Both the position numbers and the translations under genes were made by a program. A model generated the notes under the pieces. It was not told the origin of the DNA. It was given only the letters and a program-made list of their open reading frames with translations, and searched no databases. A stretch of 64,000 nt of DNA from Flavobacterium sp. N2038 (GTDB taxonomy: Bacteria > Bacteroidota > Bacteroidia > Flavobacteriales > Flavobacteriaceae). Every line of letters begins with the position of its first letter. The stretch's first letter is position 1. Of this stretch, positions 1-8,139 are shown in pieces. The stretch spans positions 434,001 to 498,000 of the forward strand of contig NZ_CP110001.1 of the NCBI RefSeq assembly GCF_025947185.1. The letters are read 5' to 3'.

Positions 1-122
1 ATATCTATTAGATTGTTAGCATCTGCCGGATTTGTTTTGTTCCAGATTGTTTTAGGAACAACACCAAACATAGCGCCTCCATCTAGTTTAAAATTTCCGG
101 ATTCAATTGGGTAAAGTTTCAT
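1..122 (-). CDS. MBL-fold metallohydrolase, N-terminal fragment (cut by window edge)
   Basis: Only the first 40 codons are in the window, read leftwards from the ATG at 122. The peptide begins MKLYPIESGNFKLDGGAMFG and continues with VVPKTIWNKTNPADANNLI. This is the usual opening of the flavobacterial MBL-fold hydrolases, in which a first beta strand is followed by the G-x-MFG-x-VPK-x-W segment. The metal-binding HxHxDH motif would lie beyond the edge, so the enzyme class rests on the N-terminus alone. The substrate cannot be told. Confidence 0.6.
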   Translation of the reverse strand, partial: MKLYPIESGNFKLDGGAMFGVVPKTIWNKTNPADANNLID

Positions 123-203
123 AAGAATATATTTCTAGTAAGAAAACAAAACTAGGAAATACAAAACCTATATGCTAAAAATTCTTTTAAACTTTTACTG
201 TAT

Positions 204-1130
204 CTATTCTAATGTTATAGAGGAACTCCCCATGATTTCTTGTTTGTCGAAGAAATTGACAAAATAGGTTCCTTTTTTAAACTGGTTTTCATCTCCGTTC
301 AGAACACCATAAGCATTGGTTGTTTTTCCCTGATAGTCAACTGCTACTAAAAAACTGTAAACTAAAGCTTTGTCATTTCCAAATTCTATCAATTTGTTCT
401 CTCCTAAAACCGTATTCTTTTGGTCTAATACCTGAACATAGTACACTTTTTTCCCGGTTTTAGCAACCGAATTTCCATTTACAGAAAAACTGATCTTTAA
501 CTTTTGAGTGTTCTTTGCCTTAGCCGTTTCCAATTCCTTTCCTGAATTCTTTTCACGAAGAGCAATGACCTTAAAATTCCCCAGAGAAAGCTTTGAAGCA
601 TCTTTTAGAGTAGATTCCAGTTTTTTTTGCTTAGAAATCAACGTATCATTTTCGGCCTTTTGTTTGTACATAACCACATTCTGGCTTTCTATTTCGGTCA
701 GTAAATTTTTATTTTGAGATTTTAACTTTTTAACTTCCACAACTTTTGCATCCAGCGAAGTTTTTAAATCTGAAAGTTGTTTACGATAAATTTTAATTTG
801 TTCCGCCGAAGGATCTTTAGAGGCTTTAATAATTTCCATCAAATTCTCAATATTCTTTTTTTCAAGTTCTAATTCTTGCGAGAGTGCCGTTTTTTCAAAA
901 ATGGCAACATCATAAGCCAACTTTAAAGTATTTAAAGAATCGAGAATATTCTCCTGATCATGAGATGTTGTAGTAGTGGTAGGCCCTACAATTTCTAAAT
1001 TATCATTTGTAGATTTGTCGATAATAAGATTTGGCTCATTGCTAAAAATAAAATATGTAGCACTAATTCCAAAAACAAAAACTACTGCAAAAAGTGCTTT
1101 AATCCAGTTATCCCTGTAATTTTTCTTCAT
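204..1130 (-). CDS. Membrane-anchored coiled-coil protein of unknown function
   Basis: 308 residues. One transmembrane segment lies at about residues 11-30, after a basic N-terminus, so the rest is probably periplasmic. Residues about 65-175 are rich in K, E, L and Q in heptad-like order, which predicts a long coiled coil. A beta-rich C-terminal domain (about 185-308) follows. Similar flavobacterial proteins are sometimes labelled 'chromosome partitioning protein ParA', but no Walker A or other nucleotide-binding motif is present, so that name is not supported. It is divergent from the Fe-S gene at 1498 and 81 bases upstream of the MBL-fold gene on the same strand. Function unknown. Confidence 0.75.
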   Translation of the reverse strand: MKKNYRDNWIKALFAVVFVFGISATYFIFSNEPNLIIDKSTNDNLEIVGPTTTTTSHDQENILDSLNTLKLAYDVAIFEKTALSQELELEKKNIENLMEIIKASKDPSAEQIKIYRKQLSDLKTSLDAKVVEVKKLKSQNKNLLTEIESQNVVMYKQKAENDTLISKQKKLESTLKDASKLSLGNFKVIALREKNSGKELETAKAKNTQKLKISFSVNGNSVAKTGKKVYYVQVLDQKNTVLGENKLIEFGNDKALVYSFLVAVDYQGKTTNAYGVLNGDENQFKKGTYFVNFFDKQEIMGSSSITLE

Positions 1131-1497
1131 AATTACTCATAATTTTCTGCAAAAGTACCACAAAATCATATTCAGGCACAGGTAAAAATACGGTATTTTA
1201 ACTATTATGTTTGATTTATTGATAAATTAGCAGTTTTTACCTTACATTTTTGTAAGTTTCTTTTTAGTTCTTGCAGAAAAAAGAGATTTATTACAAATTT
1301 CTATCATCAAAATAACTTCTATCTATTTTAACATTTGTTATAATAATGTCAACCGTTATGGAAAAAGGTTTTTAAGTCGTATCTTTGCAAACCATTTCAT
1401 TTGAACATTGATAGACAGCATTTTAAAATGTAATAATTTCATTACGGTTTTTTATAGCTCCTTAAAATGAAATAAAAAAATAAATACCATAAACACA
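1131..1497. promoter_or_regulatory. Spacer with probable promoter of the suf cluster
   Basis: 367 bases without a gene between two divergent genes. On the + strand there is a match to the Bacteroidota -7 element TAnnTTTG (TATCTTTG, 1380-1387). No clean TTG box sits 17-23 bases upstream of it, so only the -7 half is supported. The remaining leader to the ATG at 1498 is about 105 bases, AT-rich, and contains AAAATG/CATT-type repeats that could form weak hairpins. Nothing else was seen here. Confidence 0.4.
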
Positions 1498-1827
1498 ATG
1501 ATAAAAGTTTCTGATACAGCCAAAAAGAAAATCATCGATTTGATGACAGACGATGGTTTTGACGCCGCTCACGATTATGTACGTGTAGGAGTGAAAAGTG
1601 GTGGATGCTCCGGTTTGTCTTATGATTTAAAATTTGACAAAAACAAGGGAGAAGACGATAAAATATTCGTAGACAACGACATACAAATTGCAGTTGAAAA
1701 AAAATCATTTCTATATTTAGCCGGAACAATCTTAGAATTCTCTGGCGGATTAAACGGAAAAGGATTTGTATTCAACAACCCAAATGCTAGCAGAACTTGT
1801 GGCTGCGGAGAATCTTTTTCTCTTTAG
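1498..1827 (+). CDS. A-type Fe-S carrier protein (HesB/IscA/SufA family)
   Basis: 109 residues, the usual family length. The three cysteines that bind iron or a cluster are present: C37 in GGCSG and C101/C103 in the C-terminal CGCG. A-type carriers receive Fe-S clusters from the SufBC2D scaffold and pass them to target enzymes. The gene is the first of the suf cluster and lies 84 bases upstream of sufB. Whether it should be called sufA or iscA cannot be decided from sequence. Expression probably starts at the TATCTTTG element about 110 bases upstream. Confidence 0.95.
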   Translation: MIKVSDTAKKKIIDLMTDDGFDAAHDYVRVGVKSGGCSGLSYDLKFDKNKGEDDKIFVDNDIQIAVEKKSFLYLAGTILEFSGGLNGKGFVFNNPNASRTCGCGESFSL

Positions 1828-1911
1828 TCAAAGTTCAACACTGTAAAGCCATAAAGCCTGAATTGACTTTCAATCTTTAGACTTTCAAATCTTAAGACAA
1901 CATTAAATATA
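1828..1911. repeat. Degenerate intergenic hairpin element, AGTC family
   Basis: The spacer between the A-type carrier gene and sufB contains broken copies of the AGTC/ACTTT motif that is clear at 4617-5137 and 11231-11303. It shares the right-hand end, a run of ACTTT units finishing in TTAAGAC close to the next start codon. The left arm is badly eroded, so kinship is an inference from the shared end and position. Confidence 0.4.
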
Positions 1912-3360
1912 ATGAGCAAATACACAGAAGACGATTTAAAAATCGAACTCGAAACCAAAGAATATGAGTACGGATTTTATACTAATATAGAATCTGAAAC
2001 TTTCCCTATTGGCTTAAACGAAGAAATTGTAAGAGCTATTTCTCTTAAAAAAGAAGAACCTGAATGGATGACCGAATGGCGTATTGAAGCTTTCCGTGCA
2101 TGGAAAGAAATGATTGAGCCAGAATGGGCAAACGTTCGTTATGAAAAACCAGATTTTCAAGCTATCTCTTACTATTCTGCTCCAAAACAAGTAGATCCAA
2201 ATAAGACTTTGGATGATGTAGATCCGGAATTATTAGAGATGTACAAAAAACTTGGAATTTCTGTTGATGAACAAAAAATGATGAACAATGTCGCTATGGA
2301 CATCGTTGTCGATTCTGTTTCTGTAGCAACAACTTTCAAGAAAACATTGGCTGAAAAAGGAATTATTTTCTGTCCAATTTCTGAAGCTATCAAAGAACAC
2401 CCTGAATTAGTTAAAAAATATTTAGGAACTGTTGTACCACAAAAAGACAACTTCTACGCAGCATTAAACTCAGCGGTTTTCTCTGACGGAAGTTTCTGTT
2501 ATATTCCAAAAGGCGTTCGTTGCCCAATGGAACTTTCAACTTATTTTAGAATCAATCAGGCAGGAACCGGACAATTCGAAAGAACGCTTGTTATTGCCGA
2601 TGAAGGAAGCTACGTTTCTTACCTGGAAGGTTGTACAGCTCCAAGTCGTGACGAAAACCAATTACACGCTGCTGTGGTTGAATTAATCGCTCTTGATGAT
2701 GCTGAAATTAAATATTCAACAGTTCAAAACTGGTATCCTGGAAACAAAGAAGGTAAAGGCGGTGTTTTTAATTTTGTAACCAAAAGAGGTTTATGCGAAA
2801 CAAACGCTAAAATCTCATGGACACAAGTAGAAACGGGTTCTGCTGTAACTTGGAAATATCCTTCTTGTGTACTTAAAGGAGACAATTCAGTAGGAGAATT
2901 TTATTCAATTGCTGTTACCAATAATCATCAACAAGCTGATACCGGAACTAAAATGATCCATTTAGGAAAAAATACTAAATCGACTATTATTTCTAAAGGT
3001 ATTTCGGCTGGTAAATCACAAAACAGTTACCGTGGATTAGTGCAAATTAGCCCTAGAGCTGAGAATGCAAGAAACTTTTCGCAATGTGATTCTCTTTTAA
3101 TGGGGAACAATTGTGGAGCTCATACTTTCCCTTATATCGAAAGTAAAAATCCATCGGCAAAAATCGAACACGAAGCAACAACAAGTAAAATTGGAGAAGA
3201 TCAGGTTTTCTATTGCAACCAAAGAGGTATTCCAACAGAAAAAGCGATTGCCTTAATTGTAAACGGTTTCAGTAAAGATGTATTGAATAAACTTCCGATG
3301 GAATTTGCGGTTGAAGCTCAAAAATTATTAGAGATCTCTTTAGAAGGTTCTGTAGGGTAA
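1912..3360 (+). CDS. sufB: Fe-S cluster assembly scaffold SufB
   Basis: 482 residues, normal for SufB. With SufC and SufD it forms the SufBC2D scaffold on which clusters are built from sulfur delivered by SufS/SufE. The C-terminal beta-helix region carries the segment NNCGAHTFP with C401, which corresponds to the essential cysteine of E. coli SufB, followed by the conserved [10 protein letters not shown] and the QRGIP motif. It is followed after 7 bases by a small flavodoxin-fold gene and then by sufC, so it is co-transcribed with them. Confidence 0.97.
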   Translation: MSKYTEDDLKIELETKEYEYGFYTNIESETFPIGLNEEIVRAISLKKEEPEWMTEWRIEAFRAWKEMIEPEWANVRYEKPDFQAISYYSAPKQVDPNKTLDDVDPELLEMYKKLGISVDEQKMMNNVAMDIVVDSVSVATTFKKTLAEKGIIFCPISEAIKEHPELVKKYLGTVVPQKDNFYAALNSAVFSDGSFCYIPKGVRCPMELSTYFRINQAGTGQFERTLVIADEGSYVSYLEGCTAPSRDENQLHAAVVELIALDDAEIKYSTVQNWYPGNKEGKGGVFNFVTKRGLCETNAKISWTQVETGSAVTWKYPSCVLKGDNSVGEFYSIAVTNNHQQADTGTKMIHLGKNTKSTIISKGISAGKSQNSYRGLVQISPRAENARNFSQCDSLLMGNNCGAHTFPYIESKNPSAKIEHEATTSKIGEDQVFYCNQRGIPTEKAIALIVNGFSKDVLNKLPMEFAVEAQKLLEISLEGSVG

Positions 3361-3367
3361 TTTGAAG

Positions 3368-3856
3368 ATGGAAAACAAAAAGGTAATCATTTTAGGTTCG
3401 TCCAGAAAAAATGGAAACACAACCAAAATTGTGGATGAAATTTCTAAAGATAACGGAATAGATGTGATTGATCTAAGTGATTATAATATTTCCTATTATG
3501 ATTACGAAAGCAAAAACATAGAAGATGATTTTTTGCCATTAATTAAAGGAATCCTCGAAAAATACGACACTTTAATTTTTGCAACACCGGTTTACTGGTA
3601 TAATATGAGTGGTATTATGAAAGTCTTTTTTGATCGTTTTTCGGATTTAATCCGAATTGAAAAAGAAACCGGAAGAAAACTAAGAGGAAAGAAGATCGGA
3701 GTAATATCAAACTCACATGAAGATGCGATTGAAGACGGTTTTTACTTTCCGTTCAAAAAATCAGCCGATTATTTAGGCATGAAATATTTAGGACACGCGC
3801 ATTTTAATGCTAACATCCTAAACCAAACAACAAAAATAGAATTGACATTTATATAA
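3368..3856 (+). CDS. NAD(P)H-dependent FMN reductase / flavodoxin-like protein
   Basis: About 162 residues. The N-terminus VIILGSSRKNGNT is the phosphate-binding loop of the flavodoxin-like NADPH-dependent FMN reductase family, and the middle TPVYWYNMSGIMKVFFDRF is the typical flavin-contact segment of these proteins. I take the ATG at 3368 rather than the TTG at 3362, since it lies 7 bases after the sufB stop. It sits between sufB and sufC, 11 bases before the latter. A flavin reductase could supply electrons during cluster assembly, but this is inference from position. It is not a standard suf gene. Confidence 0.8.
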   Translation: MENKKVIILGSSRKNGNTTKIVDEISKDNGIDVIDLSDYNISYYDYESKNIEDDFLPLIKGILEKYDTLIFATPVYWYNMSGIMKVFFDRFSDLIRIEKETGRKLRGKKIGVISNSHEDAIEDGFYFPFKKSADYLGMKYLGHAHFNANILNQTTKIELTFI

Positions 3857-3867
3857 AATAAAGAACA

Positions 3868-4614
3868 ATGTTATCAATAAAAAACCTTCACGCCGCGATT
3901 GGTGATAAAGAAATCCTTAAGGGAATTAATATAGAAGTTAAAGCTGGAGAAGTTCACGCGATAATGGGACCAAACGGTTCTGGAAAAAGTACACTTTCTG
4001 CTGTTATCGCAGGAAACGAAAACTATGAAGTTACAGACGGAGAGGTTATTCTTGACGGAGAAGATCTTGCCGATTTAGCTCCGGAAGAAAGAGCACATAA
4101 AGGTGTTTTCCTTTCGTTTCAATATCCTGTAGAAATTCCCGGAGTTAGCGTAACTAACTTTATGAAAACAGCGATCAACGAAACTCGTAAAGCAAACGGA
4201 CAAGAAGAAATGCCGGCAAATGAAATGCTGAAAGTAATTCGTGAAAAATCTGAATTATTAGAAATTGACCGTAAATTTTTATCTCGTTCTTTAAATGAAG
4301 GTTTTTCCGGAGGAGAGAAAAAAAGAAACGAGATTTTTCAAATGGCAATGTTAGAGCCAAAATTAGCCATCCTTGACGAAACCGATTCTGGTCTTGATAT
4401 CGATGCTTTAAGAATTGTTGCAAATGGAGTTAACAAACTAAAAAGCGACAAAAACGCTATTATCGTTATCACACACTACCAACGTTTGTTAGATTATATC
4501 GTTCCTGATTTCGTTCACGTTCTTTACAACGGAAGAATCGTAAAATCTGGCGGAAAAGAATTAGCATACGAATTAGAAGAAAAAGGATACGACTGGATTA
4601 AGGCAGAGAATTAG
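3868..4614 (+). CDS. sufC: Fe-S cluster assembly ATPase SufC
   Basis: 248 residues, an ABC-type ATPase without membrane domains. Walker A is GPNGSGKST at residues 34-42, the signature is LNEGFSGGEKKR, and Walker B is LAILDETDSGLD, the SufC-specific form with DETDSGLD. It powers the SufBC2D scaffold. It lies downstream of sufB and a small flavoprotein gene, and upstream of sufD. A repeat-borne ORF has come between sufC and sufD. Confidence 0.97.
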   Translation: MLSIKNLHAAIGDKEILKGINIEVKAGEVHAIMGPNGSGKSTLSAVIAGNENYEVTDGEVILDGEDLADLAPEERAHKGVFLSFQYPVEIPGVSVTNFMKTAINETRKANGQEEMPANEMLKVIREKSELLEIDRKFLSRSLNEGFSGGEKKRNEIFQMAMLEPKLAILDETDSGLDIDALRIVANGVNKLKSDKNAIIVITHYQRLLDYIVPDFVHVLYNGRIVKSGGKELAYELEEKGYDWIKAEN

Positions 4615-4616
4615 TC

Positions 4617-5137
4617 AGTCATAAAGTCGAAAGTCAAAAGTCATAAAGTCGAAAATACAATATGGGTAAGTTCAAATCTTTTGAGGAAATAAATTCTTGG
4701 CAAAAATCTCGAATCTTCAATAAGAAAATATATTTGATTACTGAAAATCCTAATTTCAAAAAAGACTTTGATTTTGTTAGACAAATAAGACGTGCATCAC
4801 TTTCTATATCATCAAATATTGCCGAAGGTTTTGAAAGAAATACAGACAAAGAGTTTATTTACTTTTTATATGTAGCCAAAGCTTCAGCAGGAGAAGTAAG
4901 ATCTCAATTATATTTAGCTTTTGATTTAGAATATATTATAAAAGAAGAATTTGAAATGCTTTTAGAATCGGTAACAGAAATATCGAAATTATTAAGCGGT
5001 TTCATTAAATATTTGAGCCCAAAGTCATAAAGTCGAAAGTCATAAAGTCAAAAACTTTATGCTTTAATTCTTGACCTTTTGGCAAAAACAGTCGACAATC
5101 CTAAGTCTTTCGACTTTCGACTTTCGACTTTAAGACT
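4617..5137. repeat. Composite hairpin element (AGTC family) carrying one ORF
   Basis: The left end holds agtcataaagtcgaaagtc (4617-4635), with a second partial unit to 4655. An exact 19-base direct copy lies just after the internal ORF at 5023-5041. The right end, gactttcgactttaagact (5119-5137), is the reverse complement of the left arm with one mismatch. The arms therefore bracket the four-helix-bundle gene, and the stop codon of that gene (5028-5030) lies within the second direct copy. The element ends 10 bases before the sufD start codon. Confidence 0.8.
4662..5030 (+). CDS. Four-helix-bundle protein (23S rRNA intervening-sequence protein family)
   Basis: 122 residues. The segment FVRQIRRASLSISSNIAEGFER followed by LYVAKASAGEVRSQLYLA is diagnostic of the S23/IVP four-helix-bundle family, first known from ORFs in intervening sequences of 23S rRNA genes. 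The molecular role is unknown; the fold forms pentamers in solved relatives. Here it is not in an rRNA gene but in the suf operon, bounded by the AGTC-family inverted repeats. Its last residues (SPKS) and stop codon are encoded by the repeat itself. Probably carried along as part of a mobile or once-mobile element. Confidence 0.9.
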   Translation: MGKFKSFEEINSWQKSRIFNKKIYLITENPNFKKDFDFVRQIRRASLSISSNIAEGFERNTDKEFIYFLYVAKASAGEVRSQLYLAFDLEYIIKEEFEMLLESVTEISKLLSGFIKYLSPKS

Positions 5138-5147
5138 AAACAACAAA

Positions 5148-6464
5148 ATGGATTTAAAAGAAAAATTAGTATCGTCTTTTATGGCTTTTGAAGAGCGTGT
5201 TGATGTGCATTCAGATTTGCATGACATCCGCACAACTGCTATAAAAAACTTCGAAAATAAAGGTTTCCCAACCAAAAAAGATGAAGCCTGGAAATATACA
5301 TCGCTAAATGCCATCTTAAAAAATGACTTTACGGTTTTTCCAAAGCAGGAAAATGCAATCGAGTTTAATCAGGTAAAAAAATACTTTTTACATGAAATAG
5401 ACACTTATAAATTAGTTTTTATTGATGGTGTTTTCAGTTCGCATTTGTCTTCTACAACGCACGACGGAATCGATGTTTGTTTAATGTCATCGGCATTGAC
5501 CAAACCAAAATATAAAATGATTATTGATAAATACTTCAATCAAATTGCAAGTAAAGATGAAAGTTTGACTTCATTGAACACTGCTTTTGCAAGCGAAGGA
5601 GCTTTTATCAATATTCCACAAAAGAAAGTAGCCGATAAGCCAATTGAAATCATGTATTTCTCAACTGGAAATGAAGCTGCATTATTGGTTCAGCCTAGAA
5701 ACTTGATTATTGTGGGCGAAAATTCACATGTTCAAATTATCGAGCGTCACCAAAGTTTGAATGAAAATCCTGTTTTAACAAATTCAGTTACAGAGATTTT
5801 TGCTCAAAAACGTGCGATTGTTGACTATTACAAAATTCAAAATGATAATAGCGAAGCAAACTTAGTAGATAACACTTATGTTTCTCAACAACAAGAAAGT
5901 CATGCTTACGTTCATACATTTTCGTTTGGAGGAAATCTAACGCGTAACAACTTAAACTTTTACCATTTTGGCGAAAGGTTGACAAGTACGTTAAACGGAA
6001 TTTCAATCTTAAATGACAAACAACACGTTGACCATTATACTTTAGTAAACCACGCGCAACCAAATTGTGAGAGTTTCCAGGATTACAAAGGAATTTTCTC
6101 TGATCGTTCAACAGGAGTTTTCAACGGAAAAGTTTTGGTAGAAAAAGAAGCTCAAAAAACAAATGCTTTCCAAAAAAGCAATAATATTTTATTGAGTGAC
6201 AAAGCAACGATCAACGCAAAACCACAATTAGAGATTTTTGCAGATGACGTAAAATGTTCTCACGGTTGTACAGTTGGACAATTGGATGAAACAGCAATGT
6301 TCTACATGCAGTCTCGCGGAATTCCTAAAAAAGAAGCTAAAGCCTTATTGATGTACGCATTCTCAAATGCCGTTATCGAAAGCATCAAAATACCAGAATT
6401 AAAACAAAGAATTACTAAAATCATCGCTACAAAATTAGGCGTGAATTTAGGATTTGATTTGTAG
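5148..6464 (+). CDS. sufD: Fe-S cluster assembly protein SufD
   Basis: 438 residues from the ATG at 5148. A longer reading frame opens at 5079, but its first 23 codons translate the ACTTTCGACTTT repeat and are not part of the protein. The C-terminal region has VKCSHGCTVGQLD followed by YMQSRGIP, matching the SufD core domain with its conserved histidine. SufD pairs with SufB in the scaffold complex. The gene is unusual only in the 533-base gap that separates it from sufC, filled by a repeat-bounded ORF. Confidence 0.96.
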   Translation: MDLKEKLVSSFMAFEERVDVHSDLHDIRTTAIKNFENKGFPTKKDEAWKYTSLNAILKNDFTVFPKQENAIEFNQVKKYFLHEIDTYKLVFIDGVFSSHLSSTTHDGIDVCLMSSALTKPKYKMIIDKYFNQIASKDESLTSLNTAFASEGAFINIPQKKVADKPIEIMYFSTGNEAALLVQPRNLIIVGENSHVQIIERHQSLNENPVLTNSVTEIFAQKRAIVDYYKIQNDNSEANLVDNTYVSQQQESHAYVHTFSFGGNLTRNNLNFYHFGERLTSTLNGISILNDKQHVDHYTLVNHAQPNCESFQDYKGIFSDRSTGVFNGKVLVEKEAQKTNAFQKSNNILLSDKATINAKPQLEIFADDVKCSHGCTVGQLDETAMFYMQSRGIPKKEAKALLMYAFSNAVIESIKIPELKQRITKIIATKLGVNLGFDL

Positions 6465-6473
6465 TCGGGTTTT

Positions 6474-6563
6474 ACCGCAAAGACACAAAGGTTACGCAAA
6501 GTTCGCAAAGGTTTATTACAAAACTTTGCGAACTTTGCGCTTTTTACTTAGCGCCTTTGCGGT
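6474..6563. repeat. Long imperfect inverted repeat (CGCAAAG family)
   Basis: Outer arms accgcaaag (6474-6482) and ctttgcggt (6555-6563) and inner arms cgcaaagttcgcaaaggttt (6495-6514) and aaactttgcgaactttgcg (6521-6539) fold into one hairpin with a short loop. It lies between the convergent ends of sufD and the serine hydrolase gene. It has no strong U tract, so it is a dispersed-repeat hairpin more than a classical terminator. Confidence 0.8.
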
Positions 6564-6569
6564 TAAATT

Positions 6570-7919
6570 TTATTTTTTTACTGAAGAAATGACATCTTTC
6601 AAAAACCCATTAAAATCAAATCCTGGTTCTTCTTCCTTTACTCCCATTCTCACAATTACCATATCCAAAGACGGAATAATGGCCACCATTTGTCCTTGAT
6701 ATCCACTGCAGTAAAACATATCACGCGGAACATCCGGGAATTTTCCTCCAGCGTTTAGCCAAAATTGCGCTCCGTATTTTCCTTCTGAAGTATTAGTTGG
6801 CGTTGCCGTATATTTTACCCAGCTTTCGTCCAGAATTTGTTCTCCGTTCCAATTTCCTTTATGCAGATATAATAATCCAAATTTGGACCAGTCGCGTGGC
6901 GTTGCCCATCCGTATGAGGATCCAACAAAAGTTCCGCTCATATCTTGCTCTACAATCATCGAGTTCATTCCGATTTTATCGATTACGGCGCTATACCAAA
7001 AATCAAGGTATTCTTGTTGTGTTTTAAAATGCCTTCTTAAAATCAGAGATAATAAATTGGTTGTTCCAGAAGAATAATTCCAATGCGAGTTTGGTTTAAA
7101 CTGAGCTGGTTTATCCAATTGTACTTTTCCCATATCTTCCGCCTGAAAAAGCATTTTTGTAGCATCACAAATGGTGCTGTAATTTTCTTCCCATTCCAAA
7201 CCGGAATTCATATGTAGTAAATCATTAATTGTAATTATTTTACGCTCATCATTTTTCCACTCTGCAATTGGTGCCGGTTTATAAATATCAATTTTTCCTT
7301 GTTTTGCCAAAACGCCAAAAGCAGAACTTGTAATGCTTTTTGTCATAGACCAGCCTAAAATTTTACTGCTTTTATTAAAACCTGTATCGTATTTTTCGGC
7401 AATTAATCTGTCTTTATACAAAACCACAACAGCTCTTGTTCTTTTTGCTTTTCCACCATTTTTATCGAAAGAATCATCAACAGCTTTCTTTAATTTAGCG
7501 TAATCAACATTCGCGAAAGCGGAATCTTTTGACTCATTATTCCCATACGGAAAAGGAAGATTATTTTCTAATTTCGTTCTTTTTGGAAGCAGATACGGTT
7601 TTGAAACATCAAAATTATCATCAATCAAAGTTGCTCCCAGACCTTCTCGATAAATTGCTTTTCGTTCCTTTAATCCATAAACGGAGGCAACTGCAAACTT
7701 TCCGGCATTGTCAATTGAATTTTTAGCCAAATCAATCATATCAATATCATTGTCGGTTTTCTGAATTAAATCCAACGGTCGATTATCTAAAAAATGTCCA
7801 GAGGCAACACTTTTAGCTGAAAAACCAGAAATTAAATCCAGTTTCGGATAAGTCGTAAATCCGAAATACAAAAAGGCAAGAACCAAAACAAGCAACAGTA
7901 CTTTGAGAAATTTTTTCAT
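6570..7919 (-). CDS. Serine hydrolase, class C beta-lactamase family
   Basis: 449 residues with a hydrophobic N-terminal segment (about 4-20), either an uncleaved membrane anchor or a signal peptide, so it acts at the membrane or in the periplasm. The catalytic SxxK motif is SMTK (S191, K194). The second motif is YSS in HWNYSSGTTN, in place of Y-x-N. FYCSGYQGQ near the C-terminus fills the position of the KTG/HxG motif. Such proteins are usually esterases or D-amino-acid peptidases rather than true beta-lactamases. Monocistronic, convergent with sufD. Confidence 0.88.
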   Translation of the reverse strand: MKKFLKVLLLVLVLAFLYFGFTTYPKLDLISGFSAKSVASGHFLDNRPLDLIQKTDNDIDMIDLAKNSIDNAGKFAVASVYGLKERKAIYREGLGATLIDDNFDVSKPYLLPKRTKLENNLPFPYGNNESKDSAFANVDYAKLKKAVDDSFDKNGGKAKRTRAVVVLYKDRLIAEKYDTGFNKSSKILGWSMTKSITSSAFGVLAKQGKIDIYKPAPIAEWKNDERKIITINDLLHMNSGLEWEENYSTICDATKMLFQAEDMGKVQLDKPAQFKPNSHWNYSSGTTNLLSLILRRHFKTQQEYLDFWYSAVIDKIGMNSMIVEQDMSGTFVGSSYGWATPRDWSKFGLLYLHKGNWNGEQILDESWVKYTATPTNTSEGKYGAQFWLNAGGKFPDVPRDMFYCSGYQGQMVAIIPSLDMVIVRMGVKEEEPGFDFNGFLKDVISSVKK

Positions 7920-7988
7920 GATATGTCAGATATTTTTAATGCAATATAAATAATTTATCTTCACGATTTTAGAAGCCAAATTATAAAT

Positions 7989-8090
7989 ATGATTCAGATA
8001 ATTCAAAAAACTCAATTGAATCTTACAGAATCAGCATTTACACTTGTAAACAATGGTATCATAAAAGGAAATTATAGAATTGCCTTATAA
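7989..8090 (+). CDS. Possible 33-residue small ORF upstream of sufS
   Basis: An ATG at 7989 opens 33 codons before TAA at 8088-8090, starting MIQIIQKTQLNLTES and ending with GNYRIAL. It lies in the 220-base spacer ahead of sufS and precedes the probable sufS promoter. No family is recognised. It may be chance, since ORFs of this size are common in AT-rich DNA. Confidence 0.2.
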   Translation: MIQIIQKTQLNLTESAFTLVNNGIIKGNYRIAL

Positions 8091-8106
8091 TACAATTTTG
8101 TTTTAG

Positions 8107-8114
8107 TACTTTTG
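8107..8114 (+). promoter_or_regulatory. Probable -7 element of the sufS promoter
   Basis: TACTTTTG matches the Bacteroidota -7 consensus TAnnTTTG and lies 25 bases upstream of the sufS ATG. A TTG at 8080-8082 would give a spacer of 24, slightly longer than usual, so the upstream box is uncertain. Confidence 0.45.
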
Positions 8115-8139
8115 TAAATAGATTTTTTCTAAATAAGAC

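Noticed and set aside
204..1130. Chromosome-partitioning ParA label for the coiled-coil protein
   Set aside because: No Walker A, A' or B motif; the protein is a membrane-anchored coiled coil.
5079..5147. Upstream extension of sufD
   Set aside because: These 23 codons translate the AGTC-family repeat; the family N-terminus starts at the ATG at 5148.
6570..7919. True beta-lactamase / resistance gene
   Set aside because: The SxxK fold is present, but the YSS motif and overall layout fit esterase/peptidase-type serine hydrolases.
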